Shown: positions 35,152 through 45,626, counted from the first letter of the stretch. The stretch: DNA of 64,000 nt from Pseudomonas sediminis (GCF_002741105.1 NZ_NIQU01000004.1:294408-358407), one strand, 5' to 3'. Notes: generated by a model from the letters alone, not told the origin. Made by a program: numbers and translations.

Positions 35152-37560
35152 TCAGAAGTCCACCTGGTAGCCCAGGGTGAAGGTGCGCCCACGCCCCTTG
35201 AAGTTGTAGTCGTTGGCGATACGTGCCGACTGCGAGTAGTAGGTGAAATAGTCCTCGTCGAGCAGGTTGTCGATGCCCAGCGACAGGCTACCCACCGGCA
35301 GGCGGCGGCTGACGCTGGCGGAGAGCAGGGCGTAGCCATCGAATTCCAGGCGCGGGTCGTCGAAGCTGCGGCTGACGTAGTAGTTGTATTGCAGGTAGCT
35401 CGACCAGTCGTCGTTCCAGTTGGCTTGCCAGCCCAGGCTGTACTGGTCCGGCGAGATGTTCAGGCCGGTCAGGCGAGTATCCACCTTGCCGTCGCCATCG
35501 GTGTCGGATTTACCCTGGCTGTGGGCGTAACTGCCGCGCAGGCTGTGGCGGTCATCGATATGCCAGTTGCCGGTCAGCTCGTACCCCTGGATCTCCACTC
35601 GCTCGCGGTTGGCGATGTAGTTGCCGTCGCTGTTTACCGACAGGCGCTCGCCGACGCTGGAGAAGGACTCGTAATAGCTCAGTTCCATGTCCACGCGGTC
35701 GAAGTTCAGACGCAGGCCCACTTCACGCGAACGGGTGACGATCGGCTCCAGCTCCAGCAGGCTTTCCACCTCCAGCCCCGGTTCGTCCAGCCCGCGCAGC
35801 ACACGACCGATGTCAGGCATGCCGAAGCCTTCGGAGTAGCCGCCGTAGAGCTGTGCCCAATCGGTGGCCTGATAGGTGAAGCCGTAGTTGCTCAGGGTTT
35901 TGCCGAACGACACCTTGCCGCCGGTGACGCTCACCCCACCGGCGTTGTTGGTGCCCCACACGGTGCGGAAGTCATCCACGTCGAGCTCGGAGTGCTCGCG
36001 GCGCACGCCAGCCATCAGGGTCAGCTTGTCGGTCAGGTGCAGGTCGCCCTGGAGGAAGCCGGCCTGGTTGTCGTAGGTGGACGGCGGCACGTAGCTACGA
36101 TTGGTCTGTACCAGCACCTGCTCACCCTTGTCGCGCATCAGGTCGACGCCACCGGTCAGATCCAGCAGACCATCGAACAGGCCTTTGCGGCGCAGGGTCA
36201 GCTTGCCACCCCACTTCTCCGAGTCACTGCGGCTTTGCTCCCACAGGGTGCCGACCGGCGCGATGCTGGGGTCCTGGAAGGTCGCTGAGATCAACGCGCC
36301 GAACTGGCCACGGTAGCGCTGGTGATAGAGCTGCACGTCGAGCACGTTGCCGTACAGGTCCTGATTGCTGTAGCTGAAGGTGTACTGGCGGTTCTCGTTG
36401 AACGCAGGGTCGCCCTGCGGATCGCCCTTGCGCGCAGTGGTGGGAATACCGGCGGCGCGGTTGCCGAGTACCGGCACGTAGTCGTTGTTGCCCTTGAGCT
36501 CGTAATGGTTGGCACTGAATTGCAGGTGCTGCACCTCGTCGATCCAGTAGCCGAGCTTGAACATCAGATCGTGGTCGCGGGTGTCCTGGATCTCGCCCGG
36601 GTAGGCGACGCCAATCAGCTCATCGTTGGCATCGTAGAACGCACCGCGCTCCTGCCAGGTGGCACCAAACAGCGTCTCCCAGTTACCCTGCTGGGCGCTG
36701 AACCGGTAGTTCATCTTGTAGCTCAGGCCATCCTTGCTGAAGCGGTCGTCGCTCTCCAGGCTGACCCCGGCGTGCTGGCTGACGCCGTTACCTTCAGGCC
36801 GACGGCTGATGAAGTTGACGATGCCGCCGGTGGCGCCGCCGCCGTGCTCGGCCGAGGCGCCATGAATCACCTCGATGCGCTCGATCTGTGCCAGGTCGAT
36901 GGTGTAGCTGCTGCGCCCGTCGTTGCGGATCGAACTGGCTTGCGGCACGCCGTCGACAAGAAACTGAGGGGTGCGCCCACGCAGCGTCTCACCGGCATTG
37001 GACATCTTCTGCCGACTCGGCGAGTAGGACGGAATCAGGTTGCTCAGCACCTGCCCTGGGTCGCTGCTCAGCGCCAGCTGCTGCTCGATCTGCTGGCGAT
37101 CGATGACGGTCACGCGCTGCGTGGTCTCGCCCACTGCACTGTCACTGCGCAGAGTGCTGACGGTCATCGCTTCCAGCTGCAACACATCACTACCCAGCTT
37201 ACTTGGCGCGGGCAGCGCTTCGAGGCCGTAGACCCCCTCGGCCTGGCGCACCGCGCGCAAGCCACTGCCCTGCAGCAGACGGGCAAAGCCATCCTCGACC
37301 TGATAGGGGCCCTGCAGACCCGGGCTGCTTTGCCCCTGCAGCGCGCTGGCATCGAACGACAACGCCACGCCGGCGGCGCTGGCATAACGGTTGAGCACCT
37401 CGGCCAGCGGGCCGGCAGCGATGTCGAAAACCTGTGTCTGCACGGCAGGCTCGGCGGGTGCAGCGCTGGCCAGCGGCACGGCCAGCGCCAGGCCGGAACA
37501 GAGCAGGGCAGTTTGCACAGCGAGGGTTAGCGAATGCAGGTTGCAGCGAGGTTGACGCAT
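35152..37560 (-). CDS. TonB-dependent outer-membrane receptor with signalling (STN) domain
   Basis: An 802-residue FecA/FpvA-type receptor. A signal peptide (about 1-33) is followed by a secretin/TonB short N-terminal domain (about 38-115: FDIAAGPLAEVLNRYASAAG), used to signal to FecR. A plug (about 150-280, TLRGRTPQFLVDGVPQ, then IERIEVIHGASAEHGGGATG) and a 22-strand barrel ending in a terminal Phe complete it. The ligand is an iron chelate, type not visible. It is transcribed after fecR with a 96-bp gap and is probably activated by the adjacent ECF sigma factor. Confidence 0.94.
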   Translation of the reverse strand: MRQPRCNLHSLTLAVQTALLCSGLALAVPLASAAPAEPAVQTQVFDIAAGPLAEVLNRYASAAGVALSFDASALQGQSSPGLQGPYQVEDGFARLLQGSGLRAVRQAEGVYGLEALPAPSKLGSDVLQLEAMTVSTLRSDSAVGETTQRVTVIDRQQIEQQLALSSDPGQVLSNLIPSYSPSRQKMSNAGETLRGRTPQFLVDGVPQASSIRNDGRSSYTIDLAQIERIEVIHGASAEHGGGATGGIVNFISRRPEGNGVSQHAGVSLESDDRFSKDGLSYKMNYRFSAQQGNWETLFGATWQERGAFYDANDELIGVAYPGEIQDTRDHDLMFKLGYWIDEVQHLQFSANHYELKGNNDYVPVLGNRAAGIPTTARKGDPQGDPAFNENRQYTFSYSNQDLYGNVLDVQLYHQRYRGQFGALISATFQDPSIAPVGTLWEQSRSDSEKWGGKLTLRRKGLFDGLLDLTGGVDLMRDKGEQVLVQTNRSYVPPSTYDNQAGFLQGDLHLTDKLTLMAGVRREHSELDVDDFRTVWGTNNAGGVSVTGGKVSFGKTLSNYGFTYQATDWAQLYGGYSEGFGMPDIGRVLRGLDEPGLEVESLLELEPIVTRSREVGLRLNFDRVDMELSYYESFSSVGERLSVNSDGNYIANRERVEIQGYELTGNWHIDDRHSLRGSYAHSQGKSDTDGDGKVDTRLTGLNISPDQYSLGWQANWNDDWSSYLQYNYYVSRSFDDPRLEFDGYALLSASVSRRLPVGSLSLGIDNLLDEDYFTYYSQSARIANDYNFKGRGRTFTLGYQVDF

Positions 37561-37656
37561 GGATTTCCCCTGAGAACGAAAGGCCTGTAGCCGAGATGTC
37601 AGGAGGGCCGATCCAGTCGAGAAAAAAGTGCAAACGACAATGAATATTTTTGCTAA

Positions 37657-38598
37657 TTAAACCTTTGGCACCAGCGTTACCCAGTAATCGCTGCGCCTAA
37701 CCACACGCAGCGGGAAGCTGTGTTCAAGTGCCGCCAGGGCACGATCGGTATCGGCCAACGGGAAGCTGCCGGACACCTTCAACCCGGCCAGGGACGGGTC
37801 GATACGCAGCACGCCATGGCGATAGCGCGCCAGTTCGGCGATCACCTCACCCAGCGGCTGATCCAGCGCGATCAGGCTGCCCTGCGTCCAGGCCGTCGTG
37901 GCGGCATCGTTGGCACGCGGCGCCCCGAGTCGTTCGGCATCGAAATGCAATTGCTGCCCGGCAAGCAGCGTCTGCATGGCTTGCAGATGCCGCAGCGGCG
38001 CGACCTCCACCCGCTGCTCCAGCACCGCAACGCGACAGCCCTGCTCATCGCTGCGCACGCAGAACCGCGCGCCCTCGCTGCGAACCACGCCGTGACGGGT
38101 TTCCACCAGCAAGGGGCGGGCTTCGTCGAGGCTTTGGATCAGCGCCTCGCCACTGACCAGGCGCAACAGGCGGCGCTGCCCATCGACATGCCATTGCGCG
38201 GCGCTGGCCGTGCCCAGCATCAGCTGGCTGCCATCGCTCAACTGCCATTGGCGGCGCTCACCCACGGCACTGCGGTAGTCGGCCAGCCAGTAGCGCCGCG
38301 TATCGCTGTGCCAGGCGAACCAACCCAGCGGCAGCGCCAGGCCGACCAACGCCAGGCTGCCAAGCAGGTGGCGCCGGCCATGGTCGACGCCACGCAGGGT
38401 CGACGAAGCAATGGGGCCGGGCAGCAGGCCCAGTTGTTCACGCAGTTGCTCGATCTGCTGCCAGGCCTGGCGATGAAGCTCGTCGGCGTCGTACCAGCGC
38501 TGCCAGGCCTGCTGCTCATGGGCATCGTTGTCGCCGGCGCACAGCCGCGCGTACCAGCTGCTGGCGGCCTTGAGCGCCGCGCGCTGCGCCTCGGTCAC
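37657..38598 (-). CDS. fecR: FecR-family anti-sigma/signal transducer
   Basis: A 313-residue FecR protein. The N-terminal cytoplasmic part carries the DUF4880 pattern (AASSWYARLCAGDNDAHEQQ, about 8-27), one transmembrane helix lies at about 82-100, and the periplasmic FecR domain includes RYWLADYRSAVGERRQWQLSDGS. I chose GTG 38598, which overlaps the sigma-factor stop as GTGA; the longer in-frame frame would start at a TTG inside fecI. It relays receptor occupancy to FecI. Confidence 0.9.
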   Translation of the reverse strand: MTEAQRAALKAASSWYARLCAGDNDAHEQQAWQRWYDADELHRQAWQQIEQLREQLGLLPGPIASSTLRGVDHGRRHLLGSLALVGLALPLGWFAWHSDTRRYWLADYRSAVGERRQWQLSDGSQLMLGTASAAQWHVDGQRRLLRLVSGEALIQSLDEARPLLVETRHGVVRSEGARFCVRSDEQGCRVAVLEQRVEVAPLRHLQAMQTLLAGQQLHFDAERLGAPRANDAATTAWTQGSLIALDQPLGEVIAELARYRHGVLRIDPSLAGLKVSGSFPLADTDRALAALEHSFPLRVVRRSDYWVTLVPKV

Positions 38599-39101
38599 GG
38601 CTGCCAGCCTGCCTGCAGCAGGCAGCAATGCTCCACGGCGCGGGCCATGTAGGTGTTCACGCTGCGCAGGGAAATACCCAGCCGCGCGGCAATCTGCGCG
38701 TAGGTGAGGCCGTCGAGCTGGGACAGGATGAATACCTCACGCACCGTGCGGCCGAGGCCGGCGAGCAGGCGGTCGACCTCCATCAGCGCTTCGAGGAGCA
38801 GCGCCTGATGCTCGGCGCTGGGGTGTTCGGCCTGCGGCTGATTGGCCAGCGCTTCGAGATAGGCTTGCTCCAACGAGCGCCGACGCAGGAAATCGACCAT
38901 CAACCCACGCGCCACGGTGGCCAGGTAATCACGTGGCTCACGAATGCTCGCCGCATTGCCGGCGCGCAGCAGACGCACGAAAGTGTCCTGCGCCAGATCG
39001 GCGGCATCGCAGCCGTTGCCCAGACGCCGACGCAGCCAGCCTTGCAGCCAGTTGTGATGGTCACGGTAGAGGGTGTGCAGCACCTGGGCGTCGGCGGGCA
39101 T
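38595..39101 (-). CDS. fecI: ECF sigma factor, FecI family
   Basis: A 168-residue ECF sigma factor. Region 2 includes DAADLAQDTFVRLLRAG and PRDYLATVARGLMVDFLRRR; region 4 ends LSQLDGLTYAQIAARLGISL and SVNTYMARAVEHC, a FecI-type signature. It should transcribe the downstream TonB receptor when iron is low and the ligand is present. A Fur-like palindrome lies 18 bp upstream. Confidence 0.94.
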   Translation of the reverse strand: MPADAQVLHTLYRDHHNWLQGWLRRRLGNGCDAADLAQDTFVRLLRAGNAASIREPRDYLATVARGLMVDFLRRRSLEQAYLEALANQPQAEHPSAEHQALLLEALMEVDRLLAGLGRTVREVFILSQLDGLTYAQIAARLGISLRSVNTYMARAVEHCCLLQAGWQP

Positions 39102-39119
39102 AGCGCGATTTCATATCAA

Positions 39120-39142
39120 ATGACAATGAATTGCATTGTCAT
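39120..39142. promoter_or_regulatory. Fur box upstream of fecI
   Basis: ATGACAATG-N5-CATTGTCAT is a perfect 9-bp-arm inverted repeat, close to the Fur consensus (GATAATGAT-type). It lies 18 bp from the fecI start, so Fur with iron should repress fecIR. The same spacer faces the 3' end of trpI. Confidence 0.8.
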
Positions 39143-39175
39143 CCGTACCTCATCGACTTGGCAACACCGCCGGCG

Positions 39176-40054
39176 CTACGTCAGCTCGCGCCTCAGCCAC
39201 TGCGCCAGGCGCTCGCTGCGGGGGTCGGCGCGACGCGTCCACAGCGCCAGGCAGCCCGTGGTTTCGACGAAGCCCCAGGGCGCGAACAGGCGGCCAGCAC
39301 GCAGGTCGTCAGCAACCAGCGTTTGCGGCGCAATGGCCACACCGAGACCCGCAGCGGCAGCCTCCAGCAGATAGTAGAGATGCTCGAAACCCTGGCCCTG
39401 CTGCAGTCGCTCGGATGCCAGCCCTTGGGCACGGGCCCACTGCGGCCAGGCCTGCGGGCGCGAGGTGGTGTGCAGCAGTGGCTCAGCGTATAGCGCATCG
39501 GCGGTGGCCGAACTCAACTGCGCGTGGTTGGCATAGCGCGGGCTGAGTACCGGACCGATACGCTCGGGCGCCAGCTCGAAGACCTGCATGTCGCTCGGCC
39601 ACGGCGGATCGGCAAACAGCAGAGTGGCGTCCACCTCGGCGCTGCGCGGGTCCAGCTCGCCCTGGCTGGCCGACAGTTGCAGGCGCAGTTCGGGCAGCTC
39701 GCGCTGCAGGCGATCCAGGCGCGGGATGAACCAGCGCGCCAGCAGGCTGCCGGGGCAGCCAAGGACGAAGGGGCGCTCTTCGGTTTCACGGCGCAAATCA
39801 GCACAAACGCTACTCAGACGCTCGAAGCTCTCAGTGGTGACATCACGCAGGCGCAAGCCGGCATCAGTGAGTTTTACGCCACGCCCGTCCTTGTCGAACA
39901 GGCTAACACCGAGCTGTTCTTCCAGGGCACGAATCTGCCGGCTGATCGCACCGTGGGTGACATGCAGCTCCTCACCTGCCTTGCTGATACTTTGCAGGCG
40001 TGCGGCGGCCTCAAAGGCGCGCAGAGCGTTGAGCGGGGGCAGTTCTCGGCTCAT
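39176..40054 (-). CDS. trpI: LysR-type regulator of trpBA (TrpI)
   Basis: A 292-residue LysR protein. The winged helix-turn-helix is at about 8-65 ([38 protein letters not shown] covers residues 8-45). It is divergent from trpBA with 124 bp between. In pseudomonads TrpI binds indoleglycerol phosphate and activates trpBA. The sequence fits that family (GcvA-like branch, [20 protein letters not shown] near the effector pocket). Confidence 0.93.
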   Translation of the reverse strand: MSRELPPLNALRAFEAAARLQSISKAGEELHVTHGAISRQIRALEEQLGVSLFDKDGRGVKLTDAGLRLRDVTTESFERLSSVCADLRRETEERPFVLGCPGSLLARWFIPRLDRLQRELPELRLQLSASQGELDPRSAEVDATLLFADPPWPSDMQVFELAPERIGPVLSPRYANHAQLSSATADALYAEPLLHTTSRPQAWPQWARAQGLASERLQQGQGFEHLYYLLEAAAAGLGVAIAPQTLVADDLRAGRLFAPWGFVETTGCLALWTRRADPRSERLAQWLRRELT

Positions 40055-40178
40055 GGTTATGTGACTTTTTCTGACGTGTTACTGCAATCTAATCGCTTTT
40101 CACCGCGTCGGCCAGCGGTAGAATGGCCCCATCACCCACTCGCCCTGCCAGCCCAGTGCTGTCGACAAGGAGCACGCC
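40055..40178. promoter_or_regulatory. trpI-trpBA divergent control region
   Basis: 124 bp between divergent starts. By analogy with P. aeruginosa and P. putida it holds the TrpI sites and the overlapping promoters. GACAAGGAG precedes the trpB ATG. I do not assign exact sites. Confidence 0.6.
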
Positions 40179-41393
40179 ATGACCTCATTTCGCACCGGCC
40201 CCGACGCTCGCGGCCTGTTCGGCCGCTTCGGCGGTCAGTTCGTCGCCGAAACCCTGATGCCGCTGATCAACTCGCTGGCCGCCGAATACGAGAAGGCCAA
40301 GAACGATCCGGCCTTCCTCGAAGAACTGGCCTACTTCCAGCGCGACTACATCGGCCGCGCCAGCCCGCTGTACTACGCCGAGCGACTCTCCGAGCACTTC
40401 GGCGGAGCGAAGATCTACCTCAAGCGCGAAGACCTGAACCACACCGGCGCGCACAAGATCAACAACTGCATCGGCCAGATCCTCCTGGCCAAGCGCATGG
40501 GCAAGCAGCGCATCATCGCCGAGACCGGCGCCGGCATGCACGGCGTGGCCACCGCCACCGTGGCTGCGCGCTTCGGCATGCAGTGCGTGGTGTACATGGG
40601 CACCACCGACATTGATCGCCAACAGGCCAACGTCTTCCGCATGAAACTGCTCGGCGCCGAGGTGATCCCGGTCACCGCCGGCACCGGTACCCTCAAGGAC
40701 GCCATGAACGAGGCCCTGCGCGACTGGGTGACCAACGTCCACAACACCTTCTACCTGATCGGCACCGCCGCCGGCCCGCATCCGTACCCGGCCATGGTGC
40801 GTGACTTCCAGTCGGTGATCGGCAACGAAGTGCGTGAGCAGATTCTCGAGAAGGAAGGGCGCCTGCCCGACTCGCTGGTGGCCTGCATCGGCGGCGGCTC
40901 CAACGCCATCGGCCTGTTCCACCCGTTCCTCGATGACCAAGGCGTACAGATCGTCGGCGTCGAGGCGGCTGGCCATGGCGTCGACACCGGCAAGCATGCG
41001 GCGAGCATGGCTGGCGGCGCGCCGGGCGTACTGCACGGCAACCGCACCTTCCTGCTGCAGGACGAGGACGGCCAGATCACCGATGCCCACTCGATTTCCG
41101 CCGGCCTCGACTATCCCGGCGTTGGCCCGGAACACGCCTGGTTGCACGAGATCAAGCGCGTCGAATACGTGCCGATCAGCGATGACGAAGCCCTCGAAGC
41201 CTTCCACCACTGCTGCCGCCTGGAAGGCATCATCCCGGCCCTGGAAAGCGCCCACGCACTGGCCGAAGCCTTCAAACGCGCACCGAAGCTGCCCAAGGAT
41301 CACCTGATGGTGATCAACCTGTCCGGTCGTGGCGACAAGGACATGCAGACCGTGATGCACCACATGCAGGACAACCAGGAGAAGCACGCATGA
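40179..41393 (+). CDS. trpB: Tryptophan synthase beta chain
   Basis: A 404-residue TrpB that joins indole and serine to form tryptophan in the alpha2-beta2 complex. The PLP lysine is in HTGAHKINN (K93), the phosphate loop is GGGSNAIG (about 232-239), and [11 protein letters not shown] is conserved. ATG 40179 has AAGGAG upstream. It overlaps trpA by 4 bp (ATGA). Confidence 0.98.
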   Translation: MTSFRTGPDARGLFGRFGGQFVAETLMPLINSLAAEYEKAKNDPAFLEELAYFQRDYIGRASPLYYAERLSEHFGGAKIYLKREDLNHTGAHKINNCIGQILLAKRMGKQRIIAETGAGMHGVATATVAARFGMQCVVYMGTTDIDRQQANVFRMKLLGAEVIPVTAGTGTLKDAMNEALRDWVTNVHNTFYLIGTAAGPHPYPAMVRDFQSVIGNEVREQILEKEGRLPDSLVACIGGGSNAIGLFHPFLDDQGVQIVGVEAAGHGVDTGKHAASMAGGAPGVLHGNRTFLLQDEDGQITDAHSISAGLDYPGVGPEHAWLHEIKRVEYVPISDDEALEAFHHCCRLEGIIPALESAHALAEAFKRAPKLPKDHLMVINLSGRGDKDMQTVMHHMQDNQEKHA

Positions 41394-42199
41394 GCCGCCT
41401 GCAGAACCGTTTCGCCGAACTGAAAGCGGAAAACCGCGCCGCGCTGGTGACCTTCATCACCGCTGGTGATCCCGACTACGCCACCTCGCTGAGCATCCTC
41501 AAGGGCCTGCCGGACGCTGGCGCCGACGTGATCGAACTGGGCATGCCGTTCACCGATCCGATGGCCGACGGCCCAGCCATTCAGCTCGCCAACATCCGCG
41601 CGCTGGCCGGCAAGCAGGGCATGCAGCAGACACTGCAGATGGTTCGTGAATTCCGCCAAGGCAACCAGAGCACGCCGCTGGTGCTGATGGGCTACTACAA
41701 CCCGATCTTCGTCTACGGCGTCGAGCGTTTCATCGCCGACGCCAAAGAGGCCGGTGTCGACGGCCTGATCGTGGTCGACCTGCCGCCGGAGCATAACGAC
41801 GAGCTGTGCGAGCCGGCGCAGAGCGCGGGTATCGACTTCATCCGCCTGACCACGCCGACCACCGACGACGACCGCCTGCCCACCGTGCTGGCTGGCAGCT
41901 CCGGCTTCGTCTACTACGTGTCGGTCGCGGGTGTCACCGGTGCAGGTGCGGCGACCATGGATCACGTCGAGGAAGCCGTGGCGCGCCTGCGTCGCCACAC
42001 CGACCTGCCGGTGTGCATCGGCTTCGGCATTCGCACTCCGGAGCACGCCGCCGAAGTGGCCAAGCGCGCCGAAGGCGCGGTGGTCGGCTCGGCACTGATC
42101 GACAAGATCGCCGAGGCGAAAAGCCCGCAGCAGGCCATCGACGGCGTGCTCGGCCTGTGCCGCGAGCTGGCCGAAGGGGTGCGTGGCGCGCGTCGCTGA
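41390..42199 (+). CDS. trpA: Tryptophan synthase alpha chain
   Basis: A 269-residue TIM-barrel TrpA that cleaves indole-3-glycerol phosphate to indole. The catalytic residues are Glu49 ([14 protein letters not shown]) and Asp60, in the same positions as in enteric enzymes. It is coupled to trpB and followed by a strong terminator. Confidence 0.98.
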   Translation: MSRLQNRFAELKAENRAALVTFITAGDPDYATSLSILKGLPDAGADVIELGMPFTDPMADGPAIQLANIRALAGKQGMQQTLQMVREFRQGNQSTPLVLMGYYNPIFVYGVERFIADAKEAGVDGLIVVDLPPEHNDELCEPAQSAGIDFIRLTTPTTDDDRLPTVLAGSSGFVYYVSVAGVTGAGAATMDHVEEAVARLRRHTDLPVCIGFGIRTPEHAAEVAKRAEGAVVGSALIDKIAEAKSPQQAIDGVLGLCRELAEGVRGARR

Positions 42200-42210
42200 C
42201 CCGCTCTCTG

Positions 42211-42263
42211 GCATACGAAAAAAGCCGCTGACGGAGCAATCTGTCAGCGGCTTTTTCGTATGC
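42211..42263. terminator. Terminator after trpA, very long stem
   Basis: Arms 42211-42232 and 42243-42263 pair over about 21 bp with one bulged A, around a 10-nt loop. The A and T runs lie inside the stem, so it can work in both directions. Confidence 0.92.
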
Positions 42264-42330
42264 ATCTCGCGCCTATGACTCGGCGGCCTTGAGCGAGCGC
42301 AGCGATCCCCGGGAATTGTCTGATGAAAGA

Positions 42331-42360
42331 AAAAAGCATACGCCCGCATTTAGCGGGCGT
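42331..42360 (-). terminator. Terminator for the DUF945 gene
   Basis: ACGCCCGC, 5-nt loop ATTTA, GCGGGCGT. On the minus strand it is followed by six T's after a short gap, so it ends the 42,378-43,877 transcript. Confidence 0.85.
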
Positions 42361-42377
42361 TTGTGGGTGGGCCGGGG

Positions 42378-43877
42378 TTATTCCAGGCCGTATTGCTCCA
42401 ACTCGCTGTCATCGTCCTCCAGGCCAGTCATGCCCGGAGCGCTGCCCATGGCGAAGGCCATGAACTCTTGCACGCTCATGACCTTGCCATTGAAGGTCAC
42501 CTTGTCATCGGCGTAGGCCAGCGAGCCGCGCAGGGCATTGCCATCTTCCACTACCCACTGCGAGGCCAGCGCCATGCCGCTGAACATCTCGGTCATCATT
42601 TGCGCCTGCTGGGCAATGGCTTGCGAGTCGACATCGCCACTGGCTGCACCTTCCAGAGTGCCCTGAACCGTAGCCAGGTCGCTGATCACCGCCTTGTCCA
42701 GCTTGATATCGGCCTGCAGCGTAGCCAGTGCGCTCTGTGCCATTTCCTGCGGGCTGCTGGCATCTTCTGCCGGCTTACGCAGGCTGAACGACAACGCGGC
42801 CTTGCCTTCGCCGCTGGCAGTGTTCAGCGAGAACTCGTCCAGGGCTAGCACCGGAGCACCTTCCAACAGGGCCAGGGCGAGACCTTTGAATTCTTCCTCG
42901 GTGTCGCTGCCGGCCTCCTGGCCTTCCAAGCTGCTCAGTAACAGCTGGTTATAGGCGTCCTTGAGCGCCTTGAACGCGACCTCGTCGAGGTGGCGGGCGC
43001 TGACGGCCAGCTTCACGCCGCCAACGCTCTGCTCCTGCACCCGCACCAGACCAACGCGATAGGCGACGGTCTGATCCAGGCTGCTGCCGTTTTGGGTCAG
43101 GGCTTCTTCGATCACTGCGTCCTGCAGTTCGATCTGCTGATCCGACGAAGACTGGATCGTCACGCGCTTGATCGTGGCCGAGCTGGGGCCCAAGGCAAAG
43201 CCGTTGGCGTTTTCCTGTTTGTCGGCCTGCAGGCTGAGGTCACGCAGCTGCACGCTGACCGGACCACCGCTGTCGCTCTCGGCGAAGTTGAAATCCATCT
43301 CGGCCAACTGCCCGCTGGCGCTGATGTGCTTCCTGTCGCTGGAGCCGCTGAAGTCCATGCTGGCCGGGGACGTGCGCAGGGTGCCTGCGGCGTGAGTGTG
43401 CTGCAGCGCAGCCAAGTCGATGCGACCACTCTGGCTCTGGTCGTAGTTCAGCGCGACTTCACCGGTGAGCGGCGATTTGCCACCGGCCGCTTCGAACAGC
43501 GGCGCGGTCAGCTCATTCTGCTCCAGGCTGAAGTGGCTCTGCGCCATGACCGGGGCGAGCTTGCCGGCTGCCAGCCGCGAGGGCGGAAACGGCCCGTGCT
43601 CGAGGTTGTCGCTAAAGGCCAGGGTCAGCGGCGCCGCGTCGGCGTCGACAGAAAAACTGAGGGTGTAGCGAGCACGGCTGGAAAAGATGCCCTGCTCGAA
43701 CTCGACCAGTTGCATCTGGCCCTTGAGGTACGGTGCCTCCTGCGCCAGCGAGGCGTTGGCCTGGCTGATGGCAGCGTGCAGTTGCTGTTCGACCAGCGTG
43801 CCGGTGTACCAGGCGCCGGCAACGGAGGCGCCGACGATGGCGAGGGGAATGGCAATGGCCAGGGTGATCTTGTTCAT
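42378..43877 (-). CDS. DUF945 (YdgA-like) periplasmic/inner-membrane protein
   Basis: A 499-residue DUF945 protein. An N-terminal signal or anchor helix (about 3-25, LAIAIPLAIVGASVAGAWYTG) is followed by FEQGIFSSRARYTL near 60, the family's hallmark, and long amphipathic strands. Its biochemical role is unknown; such proteins are envelope-associated. Start ATG 43877 gives a normal N-terminus; the longer frame is not coding. Single gene with its own terminator. Confidence 0.85.
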   Translation of the reverse strand: MNKITLAIAIPLAIVGASVAGAWYTGTLVEQQLHAAISQANASLAQEAPYLKGQMQLVEFEQGIFSSRARYTLSFSVDADAAPLTLAFSDNLEHGPFPPSRLAAGKLAPVMAQSHFSLEQNELTAPLFEAAGGKSPLTGEVALNYDQSQSGRIDLAALQHTHAAGTLRTSPASMDFSGSSDRKHISASGQLAEMDFNFAESDSGGPVSVQLRDLSLQADKQENANGFALGPSSATIKRVTIQSSSDQQIELQDAVIEEALTQNGSSLDQTVAYRVGLVRVQEQSVGGVKLAVSARHLDEVAFKALKDAYNQLLLSSLEGQEAGSDTEEEFKGLALALLEGAPVLALDEFSLNTASGEGKAALSFSLRKPAEDASSPQEMAQSALATLQADIKLDKAVISDLATVQGTLEGAASGDVDSQAIAQQAQMMTEMFSGMALASQWVVEDGNALRGSLAYADDKVTFNGKVMSVQEFMAFAMGSAPGMTGLEDDDSELEQYGLE

Positions 43878-44057
43878 GCTGAGTCCTTGCGTGTGTGGCC
43901 GTACGGGCGCGTCCTGTCGACCGATTTTGCGTTGGGCGGCGGATCTTAACAGGCGCATTGCCACCACTCCACAGGGTGAGGTGATAGCGATCACAGTTGG
44001 CAGCAATTGCCGCCAGGCGTCGATTCTGCGGCCACGCCCGGTCGGTCGTTCAGCGAC

Positions 44058-45533
44058 TCAGTGCTCCGAGCCGCCACGCTTGAGCAACTGCTTGCAGCGC
44101 TCGGACAAGTGCACCACACGAAGATGTTTGCCCGCACGCTCGTAGCGCTCGCGCAGTGTCTTCAGCGCAGCGATGGCGGAGTAGTCGACGAAGCTCAGGT
44201 GGCGGCAGTCTAGGGTTACCTGCTGCGGGTCATCAGCCGGCTCGAATTGCGCCAGGAAGGTGGTGCAGGAGGCGAAGAACAGGGTGCCGTGGGCGCGGTA
44301 GAGCTTGCTGCCGTCGGCCTGCATATCGCTGTCGGCATACAGTTCACGGGCGTGCTGCCAGGCGAAGTTGAGCGCGGCGATGACGATACCGCAGAGCACG
44401 GCGGTAGCCAGGTCGGTGGCGACGGTGATGGCGGTCACCGCGACGATCACCAGCACATCGTTCGCCGGCACCTTGCCGGCGACGCGCAGCGAGCCCCAGG
44501 CGAAGGTCTGCTGCGCCACCACGAACATCACGCCGACCAGCGCCGCCAGCGGGATGCGCTCGATCAGCGGCGAGAGGAACAGCACGAAGAGCAGGATCAT
44601 CACCCCGGCGACCACGCCGGACAGTCGCCCGCGGCCGCCGGAGCCAAGGTTGATCACGGTCTGACCGATCATCGCGCAGCCACCCATGCCGCCGAATGCG
44701 CCGGAAACCATGTTGGCCGCGCCGAGGGCGACACATTCGCGATCCGGGTGGCCGCGCGTGGCAGTGATTTCGTCGGTGAGGTTCAGGGTCAGCAGGGTCT
44801 CCAGCAGGCCGACCAGGGCCATCAACACGGCGTAGGGGGCGATAATGATCAGGGTGTCCAGCGTCCAGGGAATGTCCGGCAGCACCAGGCTCGGCAGTCC
44901 GCCGGCGATCTGCGCCATGTCGCCCAGGGTGTGCGTGGGCAGATCCAGCAGATAGACCAGCGCACCGATGCCGAGGATCGCCACCAGCGCCGGCGGTACG
45001 GCGCGGGTCAGGCGCGGCAGCAGGTAGACGATGAGCATGGTCAGCGCCACCAGACCGAGCATCAGGTACAACGCGTTGCCCTGTAGCCAGTGGCCGTCAT
45101 GCTGGAAGTGCTCGAACTGGGCCAGGGCGATGATGATCGCCAGGCCGTTGACGAAACCCAGCATCACCGGATGCGGCACCATGCGGATCAGCTTGCCCAG
45201 GCGCAGCAAGCCGAACGCCAGCATGATCAGGCCACCGAGCAGCACTGTGGCCAGCAGGTACTGCACGCCGTGCTGCACCACCAGGGCGACGATCACCACC
45301 GCCATCGAGCCGGCGGCGCCGGAAATCATCCCCGGCCGGCCACCGAACAGGGCGGTGAGGCTGCAGATGATGAAGGCGCCGTACAGGCCCATCAGCGGGT
45401 TGACCTGGGCTACCAGGGCAAAGGCGATGCACTCGGGCACCAGGGCGAAGGACGAAGTCAGGCCGGCCAGCAGGTCAGCGCGTAGGGAGGCGGGTTTCAT
45501 GGCGAGGTAAGCGGATGGAGAAGGGGCGCGCAT
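44058..45533 (-). CDS. SulP-family inorganic anion transporter with STAS domain
   Basis: About 491 residues. Eleven to fourteen membrane helices begin at ADLLAGLTSSFALVPECIAFALVA, and there is the SulP-typical NPLMGLYGAFIICSLTALFGG. The C-terminal STAS domain (about 385-491) includes LDCRHLSFVDYSAIAALKTL. Substrate (sulfate, bicarbonate or other) cannot be told. Starts at ATG 45533 and 45500 both lack a clear ribosome-binding site; I chose the longer. Confidence 0.88.
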   Translation of the reverse strand: MRAPSPSAYLAMKPASLRADLLAGLTSSFALVPECIAFALVAQVNPLMGLYGAFIICSLTALFGGRPGMISGAAGSMAVVIVALVVQHGVQYLLATVLLGGLIMLAFGLLRLGKLIRMVPHPVMLGFVNGLAIIIALAQFEHFQHDGHWLQGNALYLMLGLVALTMLIVYLLPRLTRAVPPALVAILGIGALVYLLDLPTHTLGDMAQIAGGLPSLVLPDIPWTLDTLIIIAPYAVLMALVGLLETLLTLNLTDEITATRGHPDRECVALGAANMVSGAFGGMGGCAMIGQTVINLGSGGRGRLSGVVAGVMILLFVLFLSPLIERIPLAALVGVMFVVAQQTFAWGSLRVAGKVPANDVLVIVAVTAITVATDLATAVLCGIVIAALNFAWQHARELYADSDMQADGSKLYRAHGTLFFASCTTFLAQFEPADDPQQVTLDCRHLSFVDYSAIAALKTLRERYERAGKHLRVVHLSERCKQLLKRGGSEH

Positions 45534-45577
45534 GGTAACGCCCGAGCCCACCGCCGTCATGCACCTGCGCTGAGTTC

Positions 45578-45606
45578 TGCCGCGCAAGGGCTGGCCTTGC
45601 GCGGCA
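45578..45606. terminator. Perfect stem-loop between sulP and a hypothetical gene
   Basis: A 12-bp perfect stem (TGCCGCGCAAGG and complement) with a 5-nt loop. No T run on either side, so a terminator role is likely but unproven. Confidence 0.5.
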
Positions 45607-45626
45607 GACGGCCGATCAGGCCAGAA

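Noticed and set aside
40185..41387. 400-codon minus-strand frame over trpB
   Set aside because: Shadow of trpB.
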